Assembly: GCF_001267925.1 (NCBI RefSeq)
Contig: NZ_CP011409.1
Span: 3,224,001 to 3,288,000, forward strand
Direction: 5' to 3'
Origin: Herbaspirillum hiltneri N3
GTDB taxonomy: Bacteria; Pseudomonadota; Gammaproteobacteria; Burkholderiales; Burkholderiaceae_D
Length of the DNA: 64,000 nt
A program made the position numbers and the translations under genes. Shown piece after piece: positions 36,154-45,086 of this stretch; positions within the stretch are counted from its first letter, which is position 1, and every line of letters begins with the position of its first letter. A model generated the notes under the pieces. That model searched no databases and was not told the origin of the DNA. It was given only the letters and a program-made list of their open reading frames with translations.

Positions 36154-37750
36154 CGAAGTCGTCAGTCTGTCGCGCCTTCAGTTCGCCATCACGGCGCTGT
36201 ATCACTTCCTGTTCGTTCCCCTGACGCTCGGCCTGTCCTGGATCCTGGTCATCATGGAATCCGTCTACGTCATGACCGGCAGCCCCATCTACAAGGACAT
36301 GACGCGTTTCTGGGGCAAGCTGTTCGGCATCAACTTCGCCATGGGCGTGGCCACCGGCATCACGCTCGAATTCCAGTTCGGCACCAACTGGTCGTACTAC
36401 TCGCACTACGTCGGCGACATCTTCGGCACCCCGCTGGCGATCGAAGGCATGGCGGCGTTCTTCCTCGAGTCGACCTTCGTCGGCCTGTTCTTCTTCGGCT
36501 GGGATCGACTGTCGCGCGTCAAGCATCTGATGGTGACCTTCCTGGTGGCGTTGGGATCGAGCCTGTCGGCGTTGTGGATCCTGATCGCCAACGGCTGGAT
36601 GAACAATCCGGTCGGCGCGGAATTCAATTTCGAAACCATGCGCATGGAACTGGTCAGCATGACCGACGTGATCTTCAATCCGGTGGCGCAGGTGAAGTTC
36701 GTGCACACCGTCGCGGCCGGCTATGTCACGGCGTCAATGTTCGTGCTGGGTGTATCCGCCTGGTATCTGCTCAAGGGCCGCGATACCGCATTCGCGCTGC
36801 GCTCGTTTGCGGTCGCCGCCGGCTTCGGCCTGGCCTCGACGCTGTCGGTGATCGTGCTCGGCGACGAATCCGGCTACACCGCCGGCGAAGTCAACAAGGT
36901 CAAGCTTGCCGCCATCGAAGCCGAATGGGAAACCCACCCTGCGCCGGCCGGCATCACCATCTTCGGCCTGCCCGACAACAAGGGCGAGCGCACCGACTAT
37001 GCGTTCAAGGTGCCTTACGTCCTCGGCCTGATCGCCACGCGCTCGGTCGATACGCCGGTGATCGGCATCAAGGATCTGAAGAAGGAACACGAAGTGCGCA
37101 TCCGCAACGGCATGCTGGCCTATGCCGCGCTGACGCGACTGAAATCCGGCGACAAGTCGCCCGAGGCGCGCGCCGAGTTCGACAAGCTCAAGCATGACCT
37201 CGGCTATGGCCTGCTGCTCAAGAAGTACACGCCCAACGTGATCGACGCCACGCCGCAGCAGATCGCCAATGCGGTCGACGACACCATCCCGAACGTAGCG
37301 CCGCTGTTCTGGTCGTTCCGCGGCATGGTGGCGCTGGGCATGCTGTTCCTGTTCATCTTCTCGGCGGCGTTCTACTTCCTGGTGCGCAAGCAACTGGCGC
37401 CGCAACGCTGGCTGCTGCGGCTGGCCGTGTTTAGCATCCCATTGCCGTGGATCGCCGCCGAACTGGGCTGGATCGTGGCCGAATACGGCCGCCAGCCCTG
37501 GACCATTGCCGGCATCCTGCCGACGCATCTGTCGGCCTCGACCCTGCAAGCGTCGAGCCTGTATTTCAGCCTGGCCGGATTTATCCTGTTCTATACCTTC
37601 CTGCTGGTCGTGGAAATGATGCTCATGGTCAAGTACGCCAAGCGCGGGCCAAGCAGCCTGCACACCGGCAAATACCACTGGGAGCTGCTGGAGAAGGAAA
37701 AGAAACCGGCTGTTGCTGCGAAGCCGCCGCTGCCGAAACCGGCGCGCTGA
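36140..37750 (+). CDS. cydA: CydA: cytochrome bd ubiquinol oxidase subunit I
   Basis: 536 residues with about nine transmembrane helices. The family segments are SRLQFAITALYHFLFVPLTLGLSW (haem-ligand His), FVHTVAAGYVTASMFVLGVSAWYLL (second His) and GWIVAEYGRQPWTIAGILPT. The long periplasmic Q-loop (about 250-380) is of the E. coli long type. With CydB it oxidises ubiquinol and reduces oxygen at high affinity. It overlaps cydP by 14 bases. Confidence 0.97.
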   Translation: MLPIDEVVSLSRLQFAITALYHFLFVPLTLGLSWILVIMESVYVMTGSPIYKDMTRFWGKLFGINFAMGVATGITLEFQFGTNWSYYSHYVGDIFGTPLAIEGMAAFFLESTFVGLFFFGWDRLSRVKHLMVTFLVALGSSLSALWILIANGWMNNPVGAEFNFETMRMELVSMTDVIFNPVAQVKFVHTVAAGYVTASMFVLGVSAWYLLKGRDTAFALRSFAVAAGFGLASTLSVIVLGDESGYTAGEVNKVKLAAIEAEWETHPAPAGITIFGLPDNKGERTDYAFKVPYVLGLIATRSVDTPVIGIKDLKKEHEVRIRNGMLAYAALTRLKSGDKSPEARAEFDKLKHDLGYGLLLKKYTPNVIDATPQQIANAVDDTIPNVAPLFWSFRGMVALGMLFLFIFSAAFYFLVRKQLAPQRWLLRLAVFSIPLPWIAAELGWIVAEYGRQPWTIAGILPTHLSASTLQASSLYFSLAGFILFYTFLLVVEMMLMVKYAKRGPSSLHTGKYHWELLEKEKKPAVAAKPPLPKPAR

Positions 37751-37835
37751 CGTCCGTGCAGAAACTTGTGCCGGCGCTCGGGCAGAAACTCACGCAACTC
37801 ACCACATTCACGAAGAAGTACACAAGGAAATCCTC

Positions 37836-38978
37836 ATGATCTTCGATTACGAAACCTTAAAAATCATCTGGTGGGCCTTCGTCGGCGTGCTCATCATCGG
37901 CTTCGCGCTGACCGACGGCTTCGACTTCGGCGTGGGCATGATGCTGCCCTTCGTCGGCAAGACCGACGCCGAACGCCGCGTGCTGATCAATTCCATCGGC
38001 CCGACCTGGGAAGGCAACCAGACCTGGTTCATCACCGCCGGCGGCGCCACCTTCGCGGCCTGGCCGCTGGTCTACGCGACGGCCTTCTCGGGCTTTTACA
38101 TCGCGCTGATGGTGTTGCTGTTTTCGCTGTTCTTCCGTCCGGTCGGCTTCGACTATCGCAGCAAGGTGGCCGATCCGCGCTGGCGCAATGCCTGGGACTG
38201 GGGCCTGTTCGTGGGCGGCATCGTGCCGCCGCTGATCTGCGGCGTGGCCTTCGGCAACCTGTTGCTAGGCGTGCCGTTCCACTACGACGAGACCATGCGC
38301 GTGGAATACACCGGCAGCTTCTTCGAACTGCTCAATCCCTTCGGCCTGCTGTCCGGCGTGCTGAGCGTGGCGATGCTGCTGACCCACGGCGCCACCTTCA
38401 TCATGGTGAAGACCGAAGCGGTGATCGCGGCGCGTGCGCGCAAGATTGCACTGTGGGGTGCACTCGCCACCCTCGCCTTGTTCGTGGCGGCCGGTTTCTG
38501 GGTGGCGCACGGCATTGACGGCTACAGCATCACCGACATGCCGAGCGCCAACAGCGCCTTCATGCCGCTGGCGAAGACGGTCGAGATCGTCTCCGGCGCG
38601 TGGATGGACAACTATGCGCGGTGGCCCGAAACCAAGGCGATCCCGATCACCGCCATCGCCGGACTGCTGCTGGTGCTGGTCTTCGGCGCGTGGCGCAAGG
38701 CGCGACTGGCGTTCATCAGCAGCGGCATCGCCGTAGCCGGCATCATCCTGACCGCAGCCACGGCAATGTTTCCGTTCATCATGCCGTCGTCGCTGGACCC
38801 GCGCAGCAGCCTGACCATCTGGGATTCGGTGTCGAGTCACAAGACGCTGGGCATCATGTTCTGGCTGGTGCTGTTCTTCGTGCCGCTGATCATGATGTAC
38901 ACCGCCTGGGTGTATCGCGTGATGCGCGGCAAGGTGACGCTCAAGCACATCGCCGACAATGAACATACGGCTTACTAA
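37836..38978 (+). CDS. cydB: CydB: cytochrome bd ubiquinol oxidase subunit II
   Basis: 380 residues with about eight or nine membrane helices. It carries the CydB landmarks IIWWAFVGVLIIGFALTDGFDFGVGMMLPFVG, INSIGPTWEGNQTWFITAGGATFAAWPLVYAT and SSLTIWDSVSSHKTLGIMFW. ATG 37836 follows AGGAAATCCTC; a longer upstream frame has no similarity. It is the structural partner of CydA, 85 bases downstream in the same operon. Confidence 0.97.
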   Translation: MIFDYETLKIIWWAFVGVLIIGFALTDGFDFGVGMMLPFVGKTDAERRVLINSIGPTWEGNQTWFITAGGATFAAWPLVYATAFSGFYIALMVLLFSLFFRPVGFDYRSKVADPRWRNAWDWGLFVGGIVPPLICGVAFGNLLLGVPFHYDETMRVEYTGSFFELLNPFGLLSGVLSVAMLLTHGATFIMVKTEAVIAARARKIALWGALATLALFVAAGFWVAHGIDGYSITDMPSANSAFMPLAKTVEIVSGAWMDNYARWPETKAIPITAIAGLLLVLVFGAWRKARLAFISSGIAVAGIILTAATAMFPFIMPSSLDPRSSLTIWDSVSSHKTLGIMFWLVLFFVPLIMMYTAWVYRVMRGKVTLKHIADNEHTAY

Positions 38979-39020
38979 CCACCGCTTACTAACCATTGAA
39001 TAGTCGAGAAGGAGAACATC

Positions 39021-39200
39021 ATGTGGTATTTCGCCTGGATACTCGGGGTCGGCCTGGCGCTGGCCTTCGGCATCATCAACGTCATGTGGCTGGAAGCCAA
39101 CTACGCCTTCGGCCGCCGCAAGGAAGATGAGACCCGCGAACGCTTTGTCGCCGCCAGCGCCCAGGCCGAGCTGGCAAAAAAACGCCCGTCCAAACCTTGA
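39021..39200 (+). CDS. cydX: CydX (YbgT-like) small subunit of cytochrome bd
   Basis: 59 residues beginning MWYFAWILGVGLALAFGIINVMWLEANYAF, the highly conserved CydX helix, with a longer charged tail than E. coli CydX (37 residues). It is needed for stability and activity of the oxidase. The ATG follows GAAGGAGAAC, 42 bases after cydB. Confidence 0.93.
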   Translation: MWYFAWILGVGLALAFGIINVMWLEANYAFGRRKEDETRERFVAASAQAELAKKRPSKP

Positions 39201-39207
39201 GGCCGCG

Positions 39208-39705
39208 ATGAAAACACCTTCCGCCCATCTCGTCGATACCGACGCCGCTCTGCTGCAGGACTTGCCCGGCGCGGATTTTTCCGATGCGTTCAGCATTGCC
39301 CTCAGCGATGAACAAGCGCGCCAGTCGGCCGCTCAACTGGCGGAGCTGATGTTCCGCCGCAAACCGTCCTGGATCTCGCTGCTGCTGTCGATCCGCAATC
39401 GCGCGGTGGCGATGTTCGGCCTCCGGGCCGCCGACATGCAGATCGACGACGGGGTACGCCGTGCCGTAGGAGGGTTTCCGATGATCAGCCAGAGCGATGA
39501 TCTGGTGCAGCTCGGCTTCGACGACAAGCACCTGGATTTCCGCGTCTGGGTGCGGCGCGATGCGGCCACGCCGACTTCACCGGCGCAGCTGACGCTGACC
39601 ACCGTGGTGCGCACCAACCAGTTGCTGGGCCGCGCCTATCTCGGCGCGATCATGCCGTTTCACCGGTGCATCGTGCCGGCGATGCTGAACAGCTTGCGTA
39701 GCTGA
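39208..39705 (+). CDS. DUF2867-family protein
   Basis: 165 residues, apparently soluble, with the DUF2867 pattern: ADFSDAFSIALSDEQARQSAAQLAELMFRRKPSWISLLLSIRNRAVAMFGL, DDKHLDFRVWVRR and TTVVRTNQLLGRAYLGAIMPFHRCIVPAMLNSL. The function is unknown. It begins 7 bases after cydX and ends just before a terminator, so it is the last gene of the cyd operon. Confidence 0.87.
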   Translation: MKTPSAHLVDTDAALLQDLPGADFSDAFSIALSDEQARQSAAQLAELMFRRKPSWISLLLSIRNRAVAMFGLRAADMQIDDGVRRAVGGFPMISQSDDLVQLGFDDKHLDFRVWVRRDAATPTSPAQLTLTTVVRTNQLLGRAYLGAIMPFHRCIVPAMLNSLRS

Positions 39706-39727
39706 ACGCCGCTTGTCCTGCAAAAAC

Positions 39728-39762
39728 AAAAAGCCCCGCCGTTTGATCGGCGGGGCTTTTTT
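39728..39762 (+). terminator. Terminator of the cyd operon (probably bidirectional)
   Basis: AAAAAGCCCCGCCG, loop TTTGAT, CGGCGGGGCTTTTTT. The flanking A and T runs allow use from both the DUF2867 side and the ohr side. Confidence 0.92.
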
Positions 39763-39805
39763 ACATCGTCGGTCGCACATCGCGGCCGGCGACCTGTTTC
39801 AGTTC

Positions 39806-40231
39806 TTAAACCAGTGTCAGCGTCACGTTGATGTTGCCGCGTGTGGCGTTCGAGTATGGGCAGACTTGATGCGCCTTGTCGATCACCGATTGCGCAACCG
39901 CGCGGTCCAGGCCCGGCAGGGAAATGTTCAGCGCCACTTCGATGCCGAAGCCGCCTGGGATGGTGCCGATGCCGACGGTGCCGGTGATGCTGGTGTCAGC
40001 AGGAATGGCGATCTTTTCCTGGCCGCCGACGAACTTGATCGCACCGAGGAAACAGGCTGAATACCCGGCAGCGAACAGCTGTTCAGGGTTGGTGCCGTTG
40101 CCGCCTGCGCCACCCAGTTCTTTTGGCGTGGTCAGCTTGATGTCCAGGACGCCGTCGGACGACTTGGCCGAGCCTTCACGGCCGCCGGTTGCAGTTGCAG
40201 TCGCTTGGTAGAGTGCTTTTTCGATTTTCAT
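39806..40231 (-). CDS. ohr: Ohr: organic hydroperoxide reductase
   Basis: 141 residues of the Ohr/OsmC fold. The two catalytic cysteines are in AAGYSACFLGAIKFV and KAHQVCPYSNATRGNINV. It reduces organic hydroperoxides with lipoylated-protein electrons. ATG 40231 (MKIEKALYQ) follows GGAAAC; the upstream open frame is not family-like. It lies downstream of its regulator ohrR on the same strand, with a 237-base gap holding an operator-like sequence. Confidence 0.95.
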   Translation of the reverse strand: MKIEKALYQATATATGGREGSAKSSDGVLDIKLTTPKELGGAGGNGTNPEQLFAAGYSACFLGAIKFVGGQEKIAIPADTSITGTVGIGTIPGGFGIEVALNISLPGLDRAVAQSVIDKAHQVCPYSNATRGNINVTLTLV

Positions 40232-40362
40232 TTTGTTTCCTTTCGGTGGTTTCAGAAGAAGATGCGGGGGGAGCATCGGGTTATCAGATCAGTAATGAAT
40301 CAGTAATGGATCAATAAATAAGTCAGGGCAAGAATTCATTTAAATCCCAAACCATGCAAACT

Positions 40363-40377
40363 GCAAGGAATTTAAAT
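40363..40377 (-). promoter_or_regulatory. OhrR-site-like sequence before ohr
   Basis: GCAAGGAATTTAAAT matches GCAAGCAATTTAAAT in the ohrR operator (40979-40993) in 14 of 15 positions. A further CATTTAAAT is at 40337. The whole spacer 40290-40440 is AT-rich. Confidence 0.55.
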
Positions 40378-40468
40378 TTTAAACAATAAAATTGCTAACA
40401 ATATAAATAATAAACGAGTAAAACGTAATACGACCGCTCCTGCAAATACCAAAATCACGCAACGACAA

Positions 40469-40945
40469 TCAGGAATCTTCAGCGTCTTCCAGCAAGCCCT
40501 TGCGCAAGTCTTTCAGTTGCTCACGCAGGCTGGCGACTTGTTCCAGCGGCGGCAAGGCGCACATCAGCCGTTCCGGCACCGCCGTTGCCCGCTTGCGCAG
40601 GGCGCGTCCATCCTGGCTGAGCCGGACCACGACGCGACGCTCGTCTTCGGTGTCGCGGGCGCGGTGCAGCAAACCCATCGCTTCCATGCGCTTGAGCAAC
40701 GGTGTCAGCGTACCCGAATCGAGGAACAGCTTGCCGCCCAGATCCGACACGGTGACTTCGTCCTTTTCCCACAACACCAGCATCACCAGATATTGCGGAT
40801 AAGTGATGTCGAGGTCTTTCAAAATCTTCTTGTAGACCTTGGTCATCGCCAACGACGCCGAGTACATGGCGAAGCACAATTGATTTTCAAGCATCAGGGC
40901 CTGATCAATTGCTGCTGCGTTCTTCGATGTGTTTGCGTTTGCCAT
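40469..40945 (-). CDS. ohrR: OhrR: MarR-family organic-peroxide sensor
   Basis: 158 residues with a MarR winged helix ([63 protein letters not shown]). The redox-active Cys24 is in [15 protein letters not shown]; its oxidation by organic peroxides releases DNA. It probably represses ohr and itself through the sites at 40971-40990 and 40363-40377. Confidence 0.95.
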   Translation of the reverse strand: MANANTSKNAAAIDQALMLENQLCFAMYSASLAMTKVYKKILKDLDITYPQYLVMLVLWEKDEVTVSDLGGKLFLDSGTLTPLLKRMEAMGLLHRARDTEDERRVVVRLSQDGRALRKRATAVPERLMCALPPLEQVASLREQLKDLRKGLLEDAEDS

Positions 40946-40970
40946 GGAGTGAATAATACATAGTCAAAAA

Positions 40971-40990
40971 TTAAATTGCAAGCAATTTAA
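40971..40990 (-). promoter_or_regulatory. OhrR operator before ohrR
   Basis: TTAAATTGC-AA-GCAATTTAA, perfect 9-bp arms, 26 bases upstream of the ohrR ATG. Composition and position fit known OhrR sites. Confidence 0.78.
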
Positions 40991-41040
40991 ATAAAAACCC
41001 GCATTGATTTAAAAATACAACAAACTTGCCGATCGGCAAG

Positions 41041-42018
41041 TCAGTCGCCCGGCGGCGCGACCAAGCGCTCGAAACGCTGCTCCACCATCTCCTTGCCCCA
41101 CTGCGCGCCCGGCCATTCTTCCTTGAGCTGGAATCCGCAGCCCTCATACAGACGGCGCGCCGCATCGAGTCCCTGGAAAGTCCACAGCTGTACCGAGGCA
41201 AATCCCTGCGCATCGCAAAATGCCATCGCTGCATCCATCAAACGGCGCCCTACGCCCGCACCGCGCAGGCCGTCGTCGACGATGAACCAGCGCAGGTGCG
41301 CCTTGTTGTCGCCCAAGTCCTGGCCGTCGATGGCCACCGATCCGACGATGCGCTGCCCCTGCACGGCCAGCCACAAACCATTGCGAGGATGATCCAGGCG
41401 CGGCACGAACTCCGCCATGCCGGCAGCCACCTTGCTCTCGAAAAAGCTGCCGAAGCCGACGCTGCGCGCATAGAACAGGGCGTGCATCTGGACAATGCGG
41501 CCGATCACGCCCGCCTGATAACCGGCGACGATGCGAATCTCGCCGGCCTGCTCCATTGCCTTGCCGGAGCGGCGCGCCTCCAGCGCCTGCGCATAGATAC
41601 CCAGTCCTTGCGCCACGGCGTCCTGCTGATTTGCGCTCAATTGTTCGAGCGCACCGACAACCTGCTTGCGGCCGAACGCTTGGACGGCAGCCAGTGTGCG
41701 CCGGCCTTGCGGTGTCAGCGCCAGCCATTTGACACGGCCGTCGCTGTCGCTGGCCTGCTCCTGCAATTCCCCGGCCTCGATCAGCTTGCGCACCATACGG
41801 CTGACGCTGGATTTTTCAAGATCGAGGAATTCGGCAAGCTGCGCGGCGCTCATCGATTTGCGCGAACCGATCTCGATGATGGCGTGCACGGCGGACGGCG
41901 GATAATCGGTCGCCGCCAGCGTGGATTTCATGAAGCCCAGCTCGCGCACCATCCGGCGCGAAGCGGTGCGGATGCCGTCGACAAAATAAAAATCCGGTGA
42001 AGAGCCTGCTTTTTGCAT
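41041..42018 (-). CDS. MarR-GNAT fusion protein
   Basis: 325 residues from ATG 42018, chosen because AGGGACGG precedes it and because the alternative ATG at 42039 lies inside the operator. The MarR winged helix (about 25-140) includes MSAAQLAEFLDLEKSSVSRMVRKLIEAGELQEQASDSDGRVKWLALTPQGRRTL. The C-terminal acetyltransferase (about 160-315) includes LRWFIVDDGLRGAGVGRRLMDAAMAFCDAQGFASVQLWTFQGLDAARRLYEGCGF. Such fusions are known in proteobacteria, but the acetylation substrate is usually unknown. It is divergent from an SDR gene and shares the palindrome at 42037-42063 with it. Confidence 0.92.
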   Translation of the reverse strand: MQKAGSSPDFYFVDGIRTASRRMVRELGFMKSTLAATDYPPSAVHAIIEIGSRKSMSAAQLAEFLDLEKSSVSRMVRKLIEAGELQEQASDSDGRVKWLALTPQGRRTLAAVQAFGRKQVVGALEQLSANQQDAVAQGLGIYAQALEARRSGKAMEQAGEIRIVAGYQAGVIGRIVQMHALFYARSVGFGSFFESKVAAGMAEFVPRLDHPRNGLWLAVQGQRIVGSVAIDGQDLGDNKAHLRWFIVDDGLRGAGVGRRLMDAAMAFCDAQGFASVQLWTFQGLDAARRLYEGCGFQLKEEWPGAQWGKEMVEQRFERLVAPPGD

Positions 42019-42036
42019 ATTTTCCGTCCCTCTTTT

Positions 42037-42063
42037 CATATAGTTGTATTATACAACTATATG
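42037..42063. promoter_or_regulatory. 27-bp operator between MarR-GNAT and SDR genes
   Basis: CATATAGTTGTA-TTA-TACAACTATATG, perfect 12-bp arms around 3 bases. It ends 48 bases before the SDR ATG and 18 bases before the MarR-GNAT ATG (42018). Confidence 0.85.
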
Positions 42064-42111
42064 CCGAGATGAATCATCATGATTGACTTGCTTCCCTCAG
42101 GAGAAAACGCC

Positions 42112-42903
42112 ATGGAAACAATGCCGAAAAAGGAATGCCACGCCAGCCCCTCCAACATGGCCGGACAAGTCGCATTGGTGACCGGAGGCGGCAGCGGCAT
42201 CGGTCGCGCTGCAGCGATTCGCATGGCGAGTGCGGGTGCGGCTGCGGTCGTGATTGCCGGACGGCGTCGCCCGGAGGGAGAAGCCGTCGCCGCCGAATGC
42301 CGCGCCGCCGGCGCGCAAAGCCTTTATGTGCAAACCGATGTCACGCAGGAAAGCGAGGTTCAACGCCTGATCGACACCGTACTGGCGCAATTCGGACGTC
42401 TGGATGCGGCATTCAACAATGCCGGGCGCCAGGAACGACGGGCCTCCCTGCACGCACAGGAGTCCGGTGTTTACGACGCCATCTTCGATGCCAATGTCCG
42501 CGCCGTGTTCCTGTGCCTGAAATATCAGTTGCCGCCCATGCTGGCGCGCGGCAAGGGCAGCATCGTCATCAACACGTCCGTCAGCGGCGTGCGCAATCCC
42601 AATCCCGGGCTTGCGCTCTACTCCGCCTCCAAGGCCGCCGCGATTTCACTGATGCGGTCGGCCGCCATGGAATACGCCTCCCACGGCATTCGCATCAACG
42701 CGATTGCTCCGGGCAGAGTGGTGACCGACATGATGCTCGCATCGGGCATCGCCGACATGTCCGCGGTGGCCGCAGGCCTGCCCCTCAAACGCATGGGGCA
42801 ACCGGAGGAAGTCGCCGAAGCCGTGCTCTGGCTGCTGTCCGGCGCGGCATCGTACGTGGTCGGTCATGTGCTGGCGGCAGATGGCGGGTTCCTCGCATCA
42901 TGA
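42112..42903 (+). CDS. Short-chain dehydrogenase/reductase (SDR)
   Basis: 263 residues of classical SDR type. The cofactor motif is VALVTGGGSGIGRA, NNAG is present, and the catalytic Ser (INTSVSG) and YxxxK (YSASK) are in place. The end VGHVLAADGGF is normal. An arginine-rich segment after beta2 (AGRRRPEG) suggests NADP preference, which is inference. The start METMPKKE follows CAGGAG. The substrate is unknown; divergent control by the MarR-GNAT regulator is likely. Confidence 0.92.
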   Translation: METMPKKECHASPSNMAGQVALVTGGGSGIGRAAAIRMASAGAAAVVIAGRRRPEGEAVAAECRAAGAQSLYVQTDVTQESEVQRLIDTVLAQFGRLDAAFNNAGRQERRASLHAQESGVYDAIFDANVRAVFLCLKYQLPPMLARGKGSIVINTSVSGVRNPNPGLALYSASKAAAISLMRSAAMEYASHGIRINAIAPGRVVTDMMLASGIADMSAVAAGLPLKRMGQPEEVAEAVLWLLSGAASYVVGHVLAADGGFLAS

Positions 42904-43056
42904 GCTCGGCGTCCCGGTACGCGACGGCGTGAACAGGCCATCACTCGCTGCCGCCAATCCCCTGTATCATGCGGACCAGCATGAGTGCGGCGGCAAAAAT
43001 GCCGCTTATTGCATACCGCTTCTTCTTGCCATCCATCATCCCGCCCCCTCCGAAAA

Positions 43057-44238
43057 ATGCATTCGACAAAATCCTCCATCTCGCTCGCCCTGTTCTGCAA
43101 GGTGGTCGATAACTACGGCGATATCGGCATCTGCTGGCGGCTGGCGCGGCAATTGCAAAAGGAACACGGCGTCGCTCTCACTTTATGGGTCGACGACCTG
43201 AAGAGCTTCCGCAGGATCTGCCCTGAAGTCGCGACCGACTGCGAGACGCAGGAAATTCAGGGCGTCATCGTCAGGCACTGGCGCGATCAGAACGGCGTCT
43301 TTGCCGCCGGCGACGTGGCCGACATCGTCGTTGAATTCTTCGCCTGCGACATCCCGCCCGGCTATATCAAGGCAATGTCCGAATGCACTCCACATCCGGT
43401 GTGGCTGAATCTGGAAGGCCTGACGGCGGAAACCTGGGTGGAAGGCTGCCACATGCTGCCTTCGCCGCATCCGCAATTGCCGTTGACGAAGTATTTCTTC
43501 TTTCCGGGATTCAACAAACGCACCGGCGGCCTGCAAGTCGAAGCCGGCCTGATTGCGCGGCGCGAGGCCTTCCAGGCCGATCCGCGCGCCGCCGCCGATT
43601 TCCTGGCGCAATTCGGCGTGACCGAAACCGGGATGGACGCGCTCAAGGTATCGCTCTTCTGCTATCCGCAAGCGCCGATCGCCGCGCTGTTCGCGGCGTG
43701 GCAAGCCGGCGAACGCGCCGTCGTCTGCCTGGTGCCGGAAGGCGTCGGCGGCGATGCGGTGACGGATTTTCTCGGCCGGCAATCGACGGCGGGCGCCCAT
43801 GCCACGCGCGGCAGCCTGACCGTGCGCGTCATCCCCTTCGTGCCGCAGCCCGATTACGACAAACTGCTATGGGCCTGCGACGTCAATTTCGTGCGCGGCG
43901 AAGACTCCTTCGTCCGCGCGCAATGGGCGGCCAAACCGTTCATCTGGCATATCTACCCGCAAGACGAGAACCTGCACCACGTCAAGTTGAAGGCTTTCCT
44001 GAACACCTGCCTGGCGGCAACTGCGAGCCTGACGGCGCTGACGCTGGCCTGGAACGGCGCCGCCGGCGATGGCGACGTTGTCGATGCGGTCGACCTTGCC
44101 GCGCTATGGCGTGATATGGAGGCAGAGCTGCCCGACATTGCCAGGCTGTCCACGAAATGGGAGCAGACGTTGCTGGAAAACGGCGATTTGGCGACGAATT
44201 TGCTGAAGTTTGCAGAAACAGTTCCGCCACGAGCCTGA
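43057..44238 (+). CDS. earP: EarP: EF-P arginine 32 rhamnosyltransferase
   Basis: 393 residues of GT104. The N-terminal motif ALFCKVVDNYGDIGICWRLARQLQKEHG carries the two catalytic Asp (18 and 22). The nucleotide-sugar segment FVRGEDSFVRAQWAAKPFIWHIYPQDENLHHVKL is also present. It transfers rhamnose from dTDP-rhamnose to EF-P. The start MHSTKSSIS at 43057 puts the motif at the normal distance. efp follows 143 bases downstream on the same strand. Confidence 0.96.
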   Translation: MHSTKSSISLALFCKVVDNYGDIGICWRLARQLQKEHGVALTLWVDDLKSFRRICPEVATDCETQEIQGVIVRHWRDQNGVFAAGDVADIVVEFFACDIPPGYIKAMSECTPHPVWLNLEGLTAETWVEGCHMLPSPHPQLPLTKYFFFPGFNKRTGGLQVEAGLIARREAFQADPRAAADFLAQFGVTETGMDALKVSLFCYPQAPIAALFAAWQAGERAVVCLVPEGVGGDAVTDFLGRQSTAGAHATRGSLTVRVIPFVPQPDYDKLLWACDVNFVRGEDSFVRAQWAAKPFIWHIYPQDENLHHVKLKAFLNTCLAATASLTALTLAWNGAAGDGDVVDAVDLAALWRDMEAELPDIARLSTKWEQTLLENGDLATNLLKFAETVPPRA

Positions 44239-44381
44239 AGCGACGCAAATATAGGTTAAAATATAGGGCTAATTTTTACGCATCAATGCATCAACAATCT
44301 AATCGTACGTGGGCTTGCGGTGTTTTTTGCCAGTAGGCTACAGAAGATTTTTACGCAACCTACTTTTTACGTATATTCGCT

Positions 44382-44957
44382 ATGAAATTTGCAAAAGAAA
44401 TTCGCGTCGGCAACATCATTATGGTTGACAGCAAGCCAATGATCGTCCTGCGCTCCGACGTCAACGGTTCGAGCCGCACCGGCTTCACTTACAAGTGGAA
44501 GATGAAGAACTTGCTGACCAACAGCCCGCAGGAAAACGTTTTCCGCGGCGACGACAAGTTCGACGTGGTCGTGCTGGACAAGAAGGCAGTGACTTATTCC
44601 TACTTCGCCGATCCGCTGTACGTGTTCATGGACTCCGAATACAACCAGTTCGAAATCGAAGGCGAAAACCTGGGCGACGCCCTGGGCTACCTGAAGGACG
44701 GCATGGAATGCGAAGCGGTCTTCTACGACGGCAAGGCAATTTCGGTCGAACTGCCGACCACCATCGTTCGCCAGGTTGTGTACTCGGAACCGGCCGTCAA
44801 GGGCAACACTTCGGGCAACGTCCTGAAGGAAGCCAAGATCGAAAACGCGATCGAAGCGAATCAGATCGTCGTGATGGTTCCGCTGTTCGTCAGCCAGGAC
44901 GACCAGATCGAAATCGATACACGCACCAACGAATACAAGAAAGTCGTCCGTAACTGA
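44382..44957 (+). CDS. efp: Elongation factor P
   Basis: 191 residues with all three EF-P domains. Loop residues SSRTGF carry Arg32, the EarP target, in place of the Lys of the EpmA pathway; the residue and the neighbouring earP agree. It relieves ribosome stalling on polyproline stretches. A terminator follows at 45005. Confidence 0.98.
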   Translation: MKFAKEIRVGNIIMVDSKPMIVLRSDVNGSSRTGFTYKWKMKNLLTNSPQENVFRGDDKFDVVVLDKKAVTYSYFADPLYVFMDSEYNQFEIEGENLGDALGYLKDGMECEAVFYDGKAISVELPTTIVRQVVYSEPAVKGNTSGNVLKEAKIENAIEANQIVVMVPLFVSQDDQIEIDTRTNEYKKVVRN

Positions 44958-45004
44958 TCAACGTCAGATACATCGGCAGGCTTCACTTGCCTGACTTGCT
45001 GCAA

Positions 45005-45037
45005 TAAAAAACGCTGCGAATTTCGCAGCGTTTTTTT
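45005..45037 (+). terminator. Rho-independent terminator after efp
   Basis: Stem ACGCTGCG with CGCAGCGT, a 5-base AT loop and seven T residues. Confidence 0.92.
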
Positions 45038-45086
45038 CGTCCTCGCGATTCCCCGCGCGGTTCACTTCCACGTCCCCCTCTCCCGT

